A stretch of DNA of 64,000 bases from Dyadobacter bucti (GCF_005869225.1 NZ_SWFP01000003.1:434001-498000), one strand, 5' to 3'; counted from the first letter of the stretch, positions 53,258 through 61,363 are shown. The notes: generated from the letters alone by a model not told the origin. A program made the numbers and translations.

Positions 53258-55639
53258 ATGTTCAAAAACTACGTAAAAATCGCTCTTCGTAATCTCTGGA
53301 AAAACCGGATGTTTACAGGAATTAATTTGCTGGGACTTTCGCTGGGATTGGCCAGTGCCGGCGTACTGATCCTTTTTATTCAGAGAGGAATCACTTTCGA
53401 TACTTTCCACAAGGATAATGATCAGATCTATTTTGTTCAGACTGAGGACAAGGAGAGCCGGTATAATCAAACTGTTTACCCGATCCTTTCCCAACTGGTG
53501 AAGACTTACCCGGAAGTTGAAACCGGTACGCATGTGCAGGGCTGGAACAATGTCTGGATCAACTACAAGGGAAAGGACATTCAGGGCGGCACCAAGTATG
53601 TCGATACCACTTTTTTCGATGTGTTTTCTTTCAAGCTCCGATATGGTAATCCCGAAACTGCATTGAAAAGGAAACAGTCGATCATCATCGATAAGAGGAT
53701 CGCGGCTTCTCTTTTCGGAGACAAAAATCCGATCGGGGAAACGGTAACCGTCAATGATACGGTGAACTTTAGTGTTTCAGGCGTTCTGGACGATGTTCCT
53801 GCCAATTCATCTGTTCAGTTTGAGGTGCTGGTGCCGATTTCGAATCTGGAAGCTGATAAGAATTTCAAAGAAAATGCGGATTGGTACAATACGTTCGCGA
53901 CGGTTTATCTTAAATTAAAAAAAGGCGCAGATGTCGGAAAGCTGGAAGCAAAACTCCCTGCATTCGCGAAAGCACATTTTTCGAAAGATGCTGGTCACCG
54001 GAAAATCCGCGTGGTACCTTTCAAAGATTTTATACATTACGAAAACCCGGCTTTTAAATGGATGATCAATGGCGCAATTGCCATTGTGGTTTTTATCTTG
54101 CTGATCATCAGTATTAATCTGCTTAATCTCAACACGGCAATAGCGTTTACCCGTGCGAAAGAAGTGGCTGTCCGGAAGGTAACAGGCTCTACATTACGTC
54201 AGATTTTGACCCAGTTCTGGACAGAATCCGGTATTGTGCTGACAGCTTCACTTTTGCTTTCGATGTTGTTCGGAATCATATACCTCGTGCCTCAGTTTAA
54301 TGAATTCCGCAAAGAAAGAATGCAGCTGATCGTGACCTGGGAGCAGGATTATGTGACAATTCTGACCCTCGTGGGAATTATCAGTCTGATTGCCATTATC
54401 GCGGGTACTTATCCGGCATTGTATCTGAACAAGCTCGATATCAGGGATACGATCAAGGGAAAACTTTCCAATAAACCGCAGGGGCGTGGCTGGACAAAGG
54501 GAGGCCTCATTGTGGTGCAGTTTGTGATTTCAATCGGGCTTGTTATCGGCGCGGTGGCGATCAGAAAACAGGTGAGTTTTATGAGGGAGGCAGATCTTGG
54601 GTTTAACAGAAACAACATTGTGGTCGTTCAGGCCGACAGGCAATATAAGGACGAAGCGGCTGCTATGAGCCAGTTTAAGCCGATCCTGGATAACCTGATC
54701 AGGAATTCAAAGGTAAAGAGCCTGGCTACTTCAGGCGTTGTGCCTACCAAATACTGGTTTAACTACAACGTATATCTGCCGGATGGGGACGCTAATAAGG
54801 AAATCAGGTTCAGGCATGTCGGGACGGGTTCGAGGTATGCGGAGACTTACGGGATAAAGATGGTGGAGGGGAGGGATTTTTCCGATGAACTGGATAAAAA
54901 CGGAGAAAATCATCCGGTTGTGATCAATGAGGCTGCGATGAAGGCGATGGGCTGGAAAACGGCGGTTGGTAAGCGGTTAAGGCAAAAGAACAATCCGGAA
55001 TTTTATACGGTGATCGGTGTTATGAAGGATTTTCATTATCAGGAATTAAAAGAGAAAATAGAACCATTGCTGCACTGGTATGATGGCCCGGCAGCTTTGA
55101 ATAGCTACCTCAGCATTCAGTTTCAAGATATAAGTCAGGCTAAGCCTTTGCTGGCAGATATGGAAAATGATATGATGAAAATTCCCGGGAAAAAACCTTT
55201 CAGCTTTTTCTATTTGTCCGACGAATTAAGCCGCCAGTATAACCATCTCGACGGTATCTGGAAAATGATCAATTTTGTAACGATACTTTCAACTGTCATT
55301 GCGCTCGCCGGCATTTTCGGGCTCATTACGCTCGCCGCAAACCAGCGGACAAAGGAAGTTGGTATCCGGAAAGTGTTGGGTTCGAGCGTGATCGGGATAG
55401 CGGTGTTGTTGTCCAGGGATTTTGTTATCCTGGCTTCCATTTCCATCGTAATCGCGATTCCGCTGGCGTACAGCTTTTCAGTGAATTACCTGCAGAGTTT
55501 CGAGTACCACATTTCACTGGAGTGGTATGTTTTTGCACTGGTGGGATTGCTCTCATTGGTTTTAACCGTTATCACAGTCGGATTTCAAAGCATCCGGGCC
55601 GCGTTGACGGATCCCGTGAAGAGCTTGCGGAGCGAGTAG
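53258..55639 (+). CDS. MacB/FtsX-type ABC permease, paralogue 6
   Basis: The protein has 793 residues from ATG 53258, which gives the family opening MFKNYVKIALRNLWKNRMFTGINLLGLSLG; a TTG at 53177 would start inside the spacer repeat. The first coupling loop is AKEVAVRKVTGSTLRQILTQF and the second RTKEVGIRKVLGSSVIGIAVLLSRDF. Its tail, EWYVFALVGLLSLVLTV through ALTDPVKSLRSE, is nearly the same as that of the remnant at 56362, so the two are the most recent duplicates in the array. Confidence 0.92.
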   Translation: MFKNYVKIALRNLWKNRMFTGINLLGLSLGLASAGVLILFIQRGITFDTFHKDNDQIYFVQTEDKESRYNQTVYPILSQLVKTYPEVETGTHVQGWNNVWINYKGKDIQGGTKYVDTTFFDVFSFKLRYGNPETALKRKQSIIIDKRIAASLFGDKNPIGETVTVNDTVNFSVSGVLDDVPANSSVQFEVLVPISNLEADKNFKENADWYNTFATVYLKLKKGADVGKLEAKLPAFAKAHFSKDAGHRKIRVVPFKDFIHYENPAFKWMINGAIAIVVFILLIISINLLNLNTAIAFTRAKEVAVRKVTGSTLRQILTQFWTESGIVLTASLLLSMLFGIIYLVPQFNEFRKERMQLIVTWEQDYVTILTLVGIISLIAIIAGTYPALYLNKLDIRDTIKGKLSNKPQGRGWTKGGLIVVQFVISIGLVIGAVAIRKQVSFMREADLGFNRNNIVVVQADRQYKDEAAAMSQFKPILDNLIRNSKVKSLATSGVVPTKYWFNYNVYLPDGDANKEIRFRHVGTGSRYAETYGIKMVEGRDFSDELDKNGENHPVVINEAAMKAMGWKTAVGKRLRQKNNPEFYTVIGVMKDFHYQELKEKIEPLLHWYDGPAALNSYLSIQFQDISQAKPLLADMENDMMKIPGKKPFSFFYLSDELSRQYNHLDGIWKMINFVTILSTVIALAGIFGLITLAANQRTKEVGIRKVLGSSVIGIAVLLSRDFVILASISIVIAIPLAYSFSVNYLQSFEYHISLEWYVFALVGLLSLVLTVITVGFQSIRAALTDPVKSLRSE

Positions 55640-55705
55640 GGTATTGTTAATTGATTGATAAATTCTTAAATTCATTTTTACGATTAGTTTGAATGATGTC
55701 AAGTT

Positions 55706-55942
55706 ATGCCAGTCCAAACCATAGATTCACAGATAGTTGACTATCTCCCACTGCTTGGTGAAGAAGAAAAAAGATCTATTTTGGGGGTTATCAAGTCTTT
55801 CGTGTCTTTGAGAAAAAAAGAAGTGCAAGAAAGGATCTCGATTGAGCAGTATAACGAGGAACTGGACAATGCATTGGAAGAAATACGCGCTGGGAATTTT
55901 CTAACGCAGGAAGAGGTCGAGAAGCTATCTTCCGAATGGTAA
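55706..55942 (+). CDS. Antitoxin-like protein of a RelE/ParE-type module
   Basis: This 78-residue acidic, helical protein ends in EIRAGNFLTQEEVEKLSSEW, a typical addiction-module antitoxin tail that wraps the partner toxin. No clear DNA-binding fold is visible in the N-terminus (VDYLPLLGEEEKRSILGVIKSF). The toxin-like gene follows at once. It lies 66 bp after paralogue 6, in visibly AT-richer DNA than the permease genes, which suits horizontal acquisition. Confidence 0.75.
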   Translation: MPVQTIDSQIVDYLPLLGEEEKRSILGVIKSFVSLRKKEVQERISIEQYNEELDNALEEIRAGNFLTQEEVEKLSSEW

Positions 55943-55959
55943 ATGCTGACTAAAAAGTA

Positions 55960-56244
55960 GTGTGGAGCAAAACTGCCTTGAAGTTTGCCGAAATATATGC
56001 TTACATTCTGGAAGATTCTTACCAAAATGCCCAGGCCGTGAGGAAGAAAATACTGGAACAAGTGGCAGGCTTAAATAAAGACCCAAAACGTTACAATCCC
56101 GACAAATTGAGGCTTGATAATAACGAAGGTTTCAGGGCATTCGAAGTGTATAAATTTCGTGTAACGTTCTATGTTGATGAAGAAAATAAAATAGTCAACA
56201 TTCTTCGTGTGCGCAGTACCAAGCAAGAGCCGCTTACTTACTAA
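55960..56244 (+). CDS. RelE/ParE-family toxin, start probably damaged
   Basis: This 94-residue protein is of the ParE/RelE mRNA-interferase or gyrase-poison fold: WSKTALKFAEIYAYILED, helix-rich middle, then GFRAFEVYKFRVTFYVDEENKIVNILRVRSTKQEP. The only available start in frame is GTG 55960, because TAA at 55951 closes the frame. An ATG at 55943 directly abuts the antitoxin stop, as expected for such pairs, but runs MLTKK and stops. One extra base there would give MLTKK-VVWSKTAL. So the original start seems lost by a one-base indel, and the toxin may be truncated by its first strand or silent. Confidence 0.7.
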   Translation: MWSKTALKFAEIYAYILEDSYQNAQAVRKKILEQVAGLNKDPKRYNPDKLRLDNNEGFRAFEVYKFRVTFYVDEENKIVNILRVRSTKQEPLTY

Positions 56245-56264
56245 TTTTTACGCCAAGCATAAAC

Positions 56265-56296
56265 AGTTACCGAACAAAAGTGCCCAAAACCGCACA
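56265..56296 (+). promoter_or_regulatory. Decayed copy of the array enhancer region
   Basis: Bases 56270-56345 align with 57221-57295 (shared ACCGAACAAAA, ACACTTTTGTT, TTGTAAT/TCGTAAT, TTGATA). The core palindrome here is TGC-N10-ACA (56281-56296) instead of TGT-N10-ACA, and no -24/-12 element follows at 80 bp. The remnant of a permease gene begins instead. Confidence 0.5.
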
Positions 56297-56349
56297 CTTT
56301 TGTTGTTTGTAAAAAAATCGTAATCCATTGATAGATAGTATGATGGTGG

Positions 56350-56502
56350 TATCTGAGGAGCTATAAGTACCAGGTTTCACAGGTGTGGTATGTTTTTGCG
56401 TTGGTTGGAATTTTCACAATCGTTTTGACCGTCCTTACAGTCGGATTCCAAAGCGTACGTGCCGCTCTGACAGATCCTATGAAGAGCTTGCGGAGTGAGT
56501 AG
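56350..56502 (+). pseudogene. C-terminal remnant of a ninth MacB/FtsX permease
   Basis: From 56362 the frame reads YKYQVSQVWYVFALVG, continues IVLTVLTVGFQSVRAAL and ends TDPMKSLRSE before TAG, for 47 codons with no start or remaining domains. It aligns closely with the last 45 residues of paralogue 6; the DNA match may reach back to about 56350. The rest of the gene is gone. It shows that the array has gained and lost permease copies. Confidence 0.85.
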
Positions 56503-56582
56503 GATTTCGAACCATTTGAAATTCATTTGAGTTGAACGTTAAGGATATTGTGGTTAATTTTGATAAATCAGATGTTATTAAC

Positions 56583-56810
56583 ATGGAATTAGATCGTATT
56601 ACATTTAACCCTCAAATGATGGGTGGAAAGCCTTGCATCAGAGGTATGCGGATCACGGTCGGTACGATAGTTGGTCTGGTGGCTTCGGGTATCACATTTG
56701 ATGATATATTGCTCGCATATCCCGGACTTGAAATAGAAGACATACGGCAGGCATTATCTTATGCAGCATGGCGTTCAGAAGAGATTGAAATCTCTTTTTT
56801 AGCTGCATGA
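56583..56810 (+). CDS. DUF433 antitoxin-type protein
   Basis: From ATG 56583 the protein has 75 residues and is a classic DUF433 domain: RITFNPQMMGGKPCIRGMRITVGTIVGLVASG, TFDDILLAYPGLEIEDIRQALSYAAWR. A TTG start at 56532 would add seventeen residues without support. DUF433 proteins carry a winged-helix-like DNA-binding fold and pair with DUF5615 PIN-like toxins. The partner frame begins in an ATGA overlap with its stop codon but is interrupted. Confidence 0.9.
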   Translation: MELDRITFNPQMMGGKPCIRGMRITVGTIVGLVASGITFDDILLAYPGLEIEDIRQALSYAAWRSEEIEISFLAA

Positions 56811-57175
56811 GGATTTTGATTGACATGAATCTGTCACCTTTGTGGACAGAGTTTTTACTGAAAAATGATATTTAAGCTGTCCATTGGTCAGCAATCGGTA
56901 AAGCTACAGATCCTGATGTAGTGATTTTCGATTATGCTATCTTAAACAATTATGTGGTTTTCACCAATGATCTTGATTTTGGATCAATATTAGCTGCAAC
57001 AAATCTTCGTGCCCCAAGTGTTTTTCAAGTGAGAAGCCAGAGTTTATTGCCCGAGCAGATCGGAAAGAAAGTTGTTGACTGTTTGAAACAATATTTGGCT
57101 TATCTCGAAGAAGGCAGTCTTGTTACTTTACAAGATCAAAAATCGAAGGTGCGTATCTTACCGTTACGTTCTTAA
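56807..57175 (+). pseudogene. DUF5615 PIN-like toxin gene with in-frame stop
   Basis: The frame starts at ATG 56807, overlapping the DUF433 stop (ATGA), and reads MRILIDMNLSPLWTEFLL-KNDI. It then meets TAA at 56873-56875, and continues in the same frame AVHWSAIGKATDPDVVIFDY and VVFTNDLDFGSIL to 57175. The part after the stop is intact and typical (123 codons in all). Homologues have an E-A-V-H-W-type sequence at this place, so a GAA to TAA change is the simplest explanation. Unless readthrough or reinitiation occurs, the nuclease is not made. Confidence 0.85.
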
Positions 57176-57212
57176 AGATCTCACATTAAACTGCATCATA
57201 GAAGTCGCCTGG

Positions 57213-57249
57213 CTTCCGTCACCGAACAAAAAGTGTCCGAAACCGGACA
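57213..57249 (+). promoter_or_regulatory. Tandem enhancer-like sites, second copy
   Basis: CTTCCGTCACCGAACA (57213, two mismatches to the TGTCCG half-site) and the perfect palindrome TGTCCGAAACCGGACA (57234) lie 21 bp apart, as in the copy ahead of the adaptor. The palindrome with its flanks (ACAAAAAGTGTCC...GGACACTTTTGT) could also fold as a hairpin, so a terminator role for the preceding genes remains possible. Confidence 0.6.
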
Positions 57250-57315
57250 CTTTTGTTATTTAGAACTGATTGTAATATGTTGATATATAGTGTTATATAG
57301 GTTATTTTTATAGTT

Positions 57316-57330
57316 TGGTACAATTATTCA
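57316..57330 (+). promoter_or_regulatory. Sigma-54-like -24/-12 element, second copy
   Basis: TGGTAC-AATTA-TTCA starts 82 bp after the second enhancer-like site. The -24 part fits sigma-54; the -12 part has CA in place of GC and is weak. An almost identical sequence (TGGTAT-AATAA-TTCA) occupies the same position ahead of permease 8. Confidence 0.45.
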
Positions 57331-57381
57331 ATAGGTGCATTCATCTATTAGCCACATCATTAAACACTTATTTTCCCGGTC

Positions 57382-58047
57382 ATGGATATTTCAGGACTTT
57401 TAAAAAAAATGACCATTGCGGTCGCTATCGGGACCTGGTCTTTGACTGCCGTGGCCCAAAATGTGAGCATCGATTTGTCAAAATTGGTATTAAACCAATC
57501 GGTGAGAGCTGTGAACCGGGAAGTAAGTATGGTGGAGAACGGGGCAAAAGGCTCGTATATCCATTTGAATGAGAAGCCCGGCGCGGGAGTAGCCTGGCTC
57601 GAAGGCGTTAAGTTTACAAATGGCACCATTGAATTTGACGTGAAGGGAAGAAATATACTGCAAAAAAGCTTTGTTGGAATTGCCTTCCACGGTTCCAATG
57701 ACAGTACTTACGACGCCGTTTATTTCCGGCCGTTCAATTTCAAATCGCCGGAGGAAGAAAGACGAAACCACTCCGTACAATACATCTCACTCCCCGGGTT
57801 TGACTGGCCCAAGCTGCGTTCACAATTCCCGCTTAAATATGAGCAGCCGGTAAATCCAGCGCCCGAACCGGAAGACTGGGTACATTGTCGCCTGGTTGTG
57901 GAAAATGAGGAAGTAAGTGTTTATGTCAACCAAAATCCGAAGCCGAGCCTTGTCGTAAAACAATTGGGTAATCAGAAAGGCGATAAAATTGGTTTTTGGG
58001 TGGGTAATCAATCGGACGGAAACTTCGCAAATATCAATATCAAATAA
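57382..58047 (+). CDS. Exported concanavalin-like (LamG/DUF1080-type) protein
   Basis: This 221-residue exported protein has a signal peptide (KKMTIAVAIGTWSLTAVAQ). The mature part is a beta-sandwich resembling the LamG/DUF1080 concanavalin fold: FTNGTIEFDVKGRN, SFVGIAFHGSND, YDAVYFRPFNF and GDKIGFWVGNQSDGNFANINI. It lacks clear catalytic acids, so glycan binding is more likely than hydrolysis. It has its own enhancer/promoter copy and leads into permease 7 after 55 bp, so the two probably form a transcription unit. It may be a binding partner or substrate-recognition protein for that permease, which is inference. Confidence 0.75.
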   Translation: MDISGLLKKMTIAVAIGTWSLTAVAQNVSIDLSKLVLNQSVRAVNREVSMVENGAKGSYIHLNEKPGAGVAWLEGVKFTNGTIEFDVKGRNILQKSFVGIAFHGSNDSTYDAVYFRPFNFKSPEEERRNHSVQYISLPGFDWPKLRSQFPLKYEQPVNPAPEPEDWVHCRLVVENEEVSVYVNQNPKPSLVVKQLGNQKGDKIGFWVGNQSDGNFANINIK

Positions 58048-58102
58048 ACTGCCAATTATCCGCCAGCCAACATGAGCTGACAGCCATTAGCCAAAAAACG
58101 AC

Positions 58103-60559
58103 ATGATCAAAAATTATCTCAAAATAGCCTGGAGAAATCTACTGAAGAACAAACTGTTTTCCTCGATCAATGTGTTCGGATTGTCGGTCGGGATGACCTG
58201 CTGCATGTTGCTGCTGCTTTATATCCTGAGCGAGGTTTCTTTTGACAAACACCAGGAACATGTTGACGAGCTCTATCTTGTGCGGAGCGAAAATGTACGT
58301 TTTGGTGGGGATAAAATGGATAATCCAAGGGCTCCGTCCCCTTATGCACAGGCCTTAAAACAGGAGTTTCCGGAGGTTGAGCAGGTTTCCAGAGCATGGC
58401 TGAATTTTCTGGAAGGAAAGACCTTGTTTAAAGTCCAGGAGTCAGGCAAAACGGTCAGGTCCATATTCGAGACGAAAGGTTACCATGTGGATTCTACTTT
58501 TTTTAATCTGTTTTCTTATCATTTTACAGAGGGTGATCCCAGCACAGCGCTCAGTGATCCGCATTCCGTTGTGTTGTCGGAAGACGTTGCGTCTAAGCTT
58601 TTTGGAACAGTATCCGCTTTGAACAAAACTGTAAATATCGGCGGTACTGATGGGAATGCTGAAAATTTCAAAGTGACAGGTGTCTATCGCGATGAAAGTG
58701 CCCGGTCGCATATCGACGCCCGTTATTTCCTGCCGATGACGTCCGGCTGGGTCGGTAATTATCTGCGGCAGCCCGACCAGAATTTCAGTAATAACAATAT
58801 GTTTTACACCTACATCAGGGTGAAGCCGGGTACTGATCCTGAAAAATTCAATCAGAAGCTTCCTGCCTTTGTGGAGAAATATGCGGGAAAGGATACAAAG
58901 GCAGCAGGGTATAAAAAGCACATGACCTTGCTGGCGGTCAAGGACATACATTTGTTTAATAAAATTGCAGAAATAGCAACTCCGACCACGAGCGCGACTT
59001 ACTTATACGTACTTGCTTCCATCGCATTGTTTACCTTGCTGATCGCCTGTATCAACTTCATGAACCTTGCCACTGCGCGGTCAGCGAAAAGGGCCGCCGA
59101 AGTCGGGATCCGCAAGGTAATGGGCGCTGGTAAACAAGGCCTGATCGGACAGTTCCTGGGCGAATCTATGGTCCTCACCTTTCTTGCTTTGATTTTTGCA
59201 GTAGTGTCAGTGATTTTGTTCCTGCCGATATTTAATCAGTTGTCGGATAAGAATTTGCTTGTTTCTGATCTCTTCAAACCCGAAATAGTTGTCGCATTTA
59301 TTTTGCTCGCTTTGTTGACGGGTTTACTTTCAGGTAGTTATCCGGCATTTTATCTATCGGTTTTTAATCCGCTTGATGTTATTAAAGGCAAGTTTGTCAA
59401 TTCTGTTTCGGCTGTCACGCTACGGCGCGGACTGGTTGTTTTCCAGTTTGTTATCTCAATCGGGCTGGTCGTGGCAACGATGGTGATCCAGGGGCAGATC
59501 AGGTTCATGCGTGACCAGCCCCTTGGCTTTACAAAAGATCAGCAAATTGCAATTCCGTTGCGGAGTGAGCAGGCCCGTAAGTCTTATTACTCGCTCAGAA
59601 ATGAGATTTTGCAAAGCAATCAGGTGACCGGTGCATCGGGAACTTCCTATTATCCGGGCATCAAAAACCCTCAGGATATGTCGTTATATCGTGGCGACCA
59701 GAGCGTAAATGAGGCGGCGGCGGTCAAGACAAACTATGTAGCGCCGGATTTCATGAAAACCATGGGATTTGAAATGGCGGCAGGGAGGATGCTTTCTGCT
59801 GAATTCCCAGGCGACACAAATCATAAGATGGTGGTAAACGAAGCTACGATCAAAAAATTTGGCATTCCCCTTGACAAGGCAATTGGCTCCAAGCTTTATT
59901 TTGATATCGACAATGGTAAAAATCAGGGAATTGAGATCGTAGGTGTGGTAAAGGATTTTCACTTTGCAGACCTTCGTCAGGCCATAGAACCTTATGCGCT
60001 GCTCCCTCATTTTGCCAATGATTTCAACTACATTATCACCCATGTAAATGGAGAGGATGTAGGCAAGGTACTTTCGTTTTTGGAAGGGAAATGGAAGTCA
60101 ATGGTTCCTGATGAGCCGTTTTCGTACAGTTTTCTTGATGAAGATTTTCAGAGGAACTACACAGCTGACGCTCGCACATCCCGAATCGTCAATTCTTTTA
60201 CCATCATTTCTATCCTGATCTCCTGTCTCGGTTTGTTTGGCCTGGCTGCTTTTGCGGCGCAGCAACGGATCAAAGAAATAGGAGTGAGAAAAGTATTAGG
60301 TGCATCGATCGGCAGCATTGTAACATTGCTGTCAGGCGATTTTATCAAGCTGGTGGCGATATCAATTATCGTGGCCACGCCCATTACCTGGTATGTGATG
60401 GATAAATGGTTGCAGGATTTTGCCTATAAGATTGAAATCGAATGGTGGATGTTCGGCCTCGCCGGAGCGTTGGCGGTAGTGATAGCAATACTGACAGTCA
60501 GCACGCAGGCGATCAAGGCCGCGCTGACGAACCCCGTGAAGTCTTTGAAGAGTGAGTAG
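58103..60559 (+). CDS. MacB/FtsX-type ABC permease, paralogue 7
   Basis: This 818-residue permease begins MIKNYLKIAWRNLLKNKLFSSINVFGLSVG, with the Cys-Cys pair in TM1 (MTCCMLLLLY) as in paralogue 4. The first periplasmic domain includes a longer loop with APSPYAQALKQ and LEGKTLFKVQESGKTV. The coupling loops are AAEVGIRKVMGAGKQGLIGQF and RIKEIGVRKVLGASIGSIVTLLSGDF, and the tail is ALTNPVKSLKSE. It is separated from paralogue 6 by 2.4 kb holding two toxin-antitoxin modules, the permease remnant and the exported LamG-like gene. Confidence 0.92.
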   Translation: MIKNYLKIAWRNLLKNKLFSSINVFGLSVGMTCCMLLLLYILSEVSFDKHQEHVDELYLVRSENVRFGGDKMDNPRAPSPYAQALKQEFPEVEQVSRAWLNFLEGKTLFKVQESGKTVRSIFETKGYHVDSTFFNLFSYHFTEGDPSTALSDPHSVVLSEDVASKLFGTVSALNKTVNIGGTDGNAENFKVTGVYRDESARSHIDARYFLPMTSGWVGNYLRQPDQNFSNNNMFYTYIRVKPGTDPEKFNQKLPAFVEKYAGKDTKAAGYKKHMTLLAVKDIHLFNKIAEIATPTTSATYLYVLASIALFTLLIACINFMNLATARSAKRAAEVGIRKVMGAGKQGLIGQFLGESMVLTFLALIFAVVSVILFLPIFNQLSDKNLLVSDLFKPEIVVAFILLALLTGLLSGSYPAFYLSVFNPLDVIKGKFVNSVSAVTLRRGLVVFQFVISIGLVVATMVIQGQIRFMRDQPLGFTKDQQIAIPLRSEQARKSYYSLRNEILQSNQVTGASGTSYYPGIKNPQDMSLYRGDQSVNEAAAVKTNYVAPDFMKTMGFEMAAGRMLSAEFPGDTNHKMVVNEATIKKFGIPLDKAIGSKLYFDIDNGKNQGIEIVGVVKDFHFADLRQAIEPYALLPHFANDFNYIITHVNGEDVGKVLSFLEGKWKSMVPDEPFSYSFLDEDFQRNYTADARTSRIVNSFTIISILISCLGLFGLAAFAAQQRIKEIGVRKVLGASIGSIVTLLSGDFIKLVAISIIVATPITWYVMDKWLQDFAYKIEIEWWMFGLAGALAVVIAILTVSTQAIKAALTNPVKSLKSE

Positions 60560-60617
60560 GGACAATTGAATATTCGATCTTTTTGCATAAATTTAATTGT
60601 TATAAATCATTGATATT

Positions 60618-60830
60618 ATGGAATTAGTGCTGAAAACAGACAGTGACGAACAGGTTGAATTGATCCTAGCGTTTGCAAAAAAGCTTAACATTATTGTGGA
60701 AAGCCGTGAGAAACTAACAAGGAAAAAGGAAACAGGTGACACGAGCTTATCTTCATTATTGGCTGGAAGTATAGATAAAAAGAAAGCTGCTGAGTTGAAT
60801 AGGGAGTTGGAAAATATGCGAAATGAATGA
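60618..60830 (+). CDS. VapB-like antitoxin
   Basis: This 70-residue charged protein (LVLKTDSDEQVELILAFAKKL, then a lysine-rich stretch) ends DKKKAAELNRELENMRNE. It overlaps the PIN-domain gene by an ATGA junction, the standard antitoxin-toxin arrangement. No clear AbrB or RHH motif is visible, so the antitoxin class is uncertain. It is AT-rich compared with the flanking permease genes. Confidence 0.75.
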   Translation: MELVLKTDSDEQVELILAFAKKLNIIVESREKLTRKKETGDTSLSSLLAGSIDKKKAAELNRELENMRNE

Positions 60831-61210
60831 TGAAAAGATATCTTCTAGATACGAATGCCATCATTGACTTTTGCGCTTTATTGTTTCCAACTGCATCGCA
60901 TCAACAAATTGCTCAAATCATAGATAATGGACCGATTCTTTCTATTATCAACAAAATAGAATTATTATCTTTTCCGGCTGTACCACCCGAAATAATCAGC
61001 CTCACCGAGCAGGCAGTCGTTCTTAATTTGAATGAACAGGTTGTAGATCGAACAATATTTGTCCGTAAAACTTGTAAAATAAAGCTACCAGATGCAATTA
61101 TAGCCGCAACGGCCTTGGAGTATGATTTAATTCTGGTAACAAGGAATGTCGGCGATTTTACAAAGGTTGAGGGGCTGGAACTTTTCAACCCCTATGTACC
61201 TGAAAATTGA
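60827..61210 (+). CDS. PIN-domain toxin (VapC-like ribonuclease)
   Basis: This 127-residue PIN domain has the acidic residues in order: D in RYLLDTNAIIDF, E in IINKIELLSF, D in IKLPDAIIAATAL, and a final N/D pair in VTRNVGDFTKVEG. All the catalytic positions look intact, in contrast to the DUF5615 gene 4 kb upstream. VapC toxins cleave tRNA or rRNA. It follows its antitoxin with a 4-bp overlap and lies between permeases 7 and 8. Confidence 0.88.
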   Translation: MMKRYLLDTNAIIDFCALLFPTASHQQIAQIIDNGPILSIINKIELLSFPAVPPEIISLTEQAVVLNLNEQVVDRTIFVRKTCKIKLPDAIIAATALEYDLILVTRNVGDFTKVEGLELFNPYVPEN

Positions 61211-61247
61211 TATTTGAATTTCCGAGGTTTCTTAGTCACAATCTCCC

Positions 61248-61284
61248 CGTCCATCCCTGAACAAAAACTGTTCAATTTCGAACA
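61248..61284 (+). promoter_or_regulatory. Tandem enhancer-like sites, third copy
   Basis: CGTCCATCCCTGAACA (61248) and the palindrome TGTTCAATTTCGAACA (61269) lie 21 bp apart. The linking sequence GAACAAAAA is shared with the copy at 57225. Unlike that copy it forms no long hairpin, which supports protein binding rather than termination as the common function. Confidence 0.6.
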
Positions 61285-61348
61285 ATCAATGTCTTTCACT
61301 TGGTTGCTAATTGCCTAAATAACAGTTAATTGCAAATGATCGTCTTGT

Positions 61349-61363
61349 TGGTATAATAATTCA
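61349..61363 (+). promoter_or_regulatory. Sigma-54-like -24/-12 element, third copy
   Basis: TGGTAT-AATAA-TTCA lies 80 bp after the second enhancer-like site and 85 bp before the start of permease 8. The -12 half is weak, as in the second copy. Confidence 0.45.

Noticed and set aside
56347..56361. TGGTATCTGAGGAGC, a perfect GG-N10-GC sigma-54-like spacing ahead of the permease remnant
   Set aside because: It aligns with coding sequence of paralogue 6 (the CTGCAGAGTTTCGAGTACCA region), so the match is probably part of the remnant; it is also 66 bp, not 80-82 bp, from the enhancer-like site.
57225..57255. Rho-independent terminator after the DUF5615 remnant
   Set aside because: The palindrome can fold as a hairpin, but no real T tract follows and the equivalent site at 61269 keeps the TGT-N10-ACA core without a long stem. 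I favour a binding site but cannot exclude a dual role.
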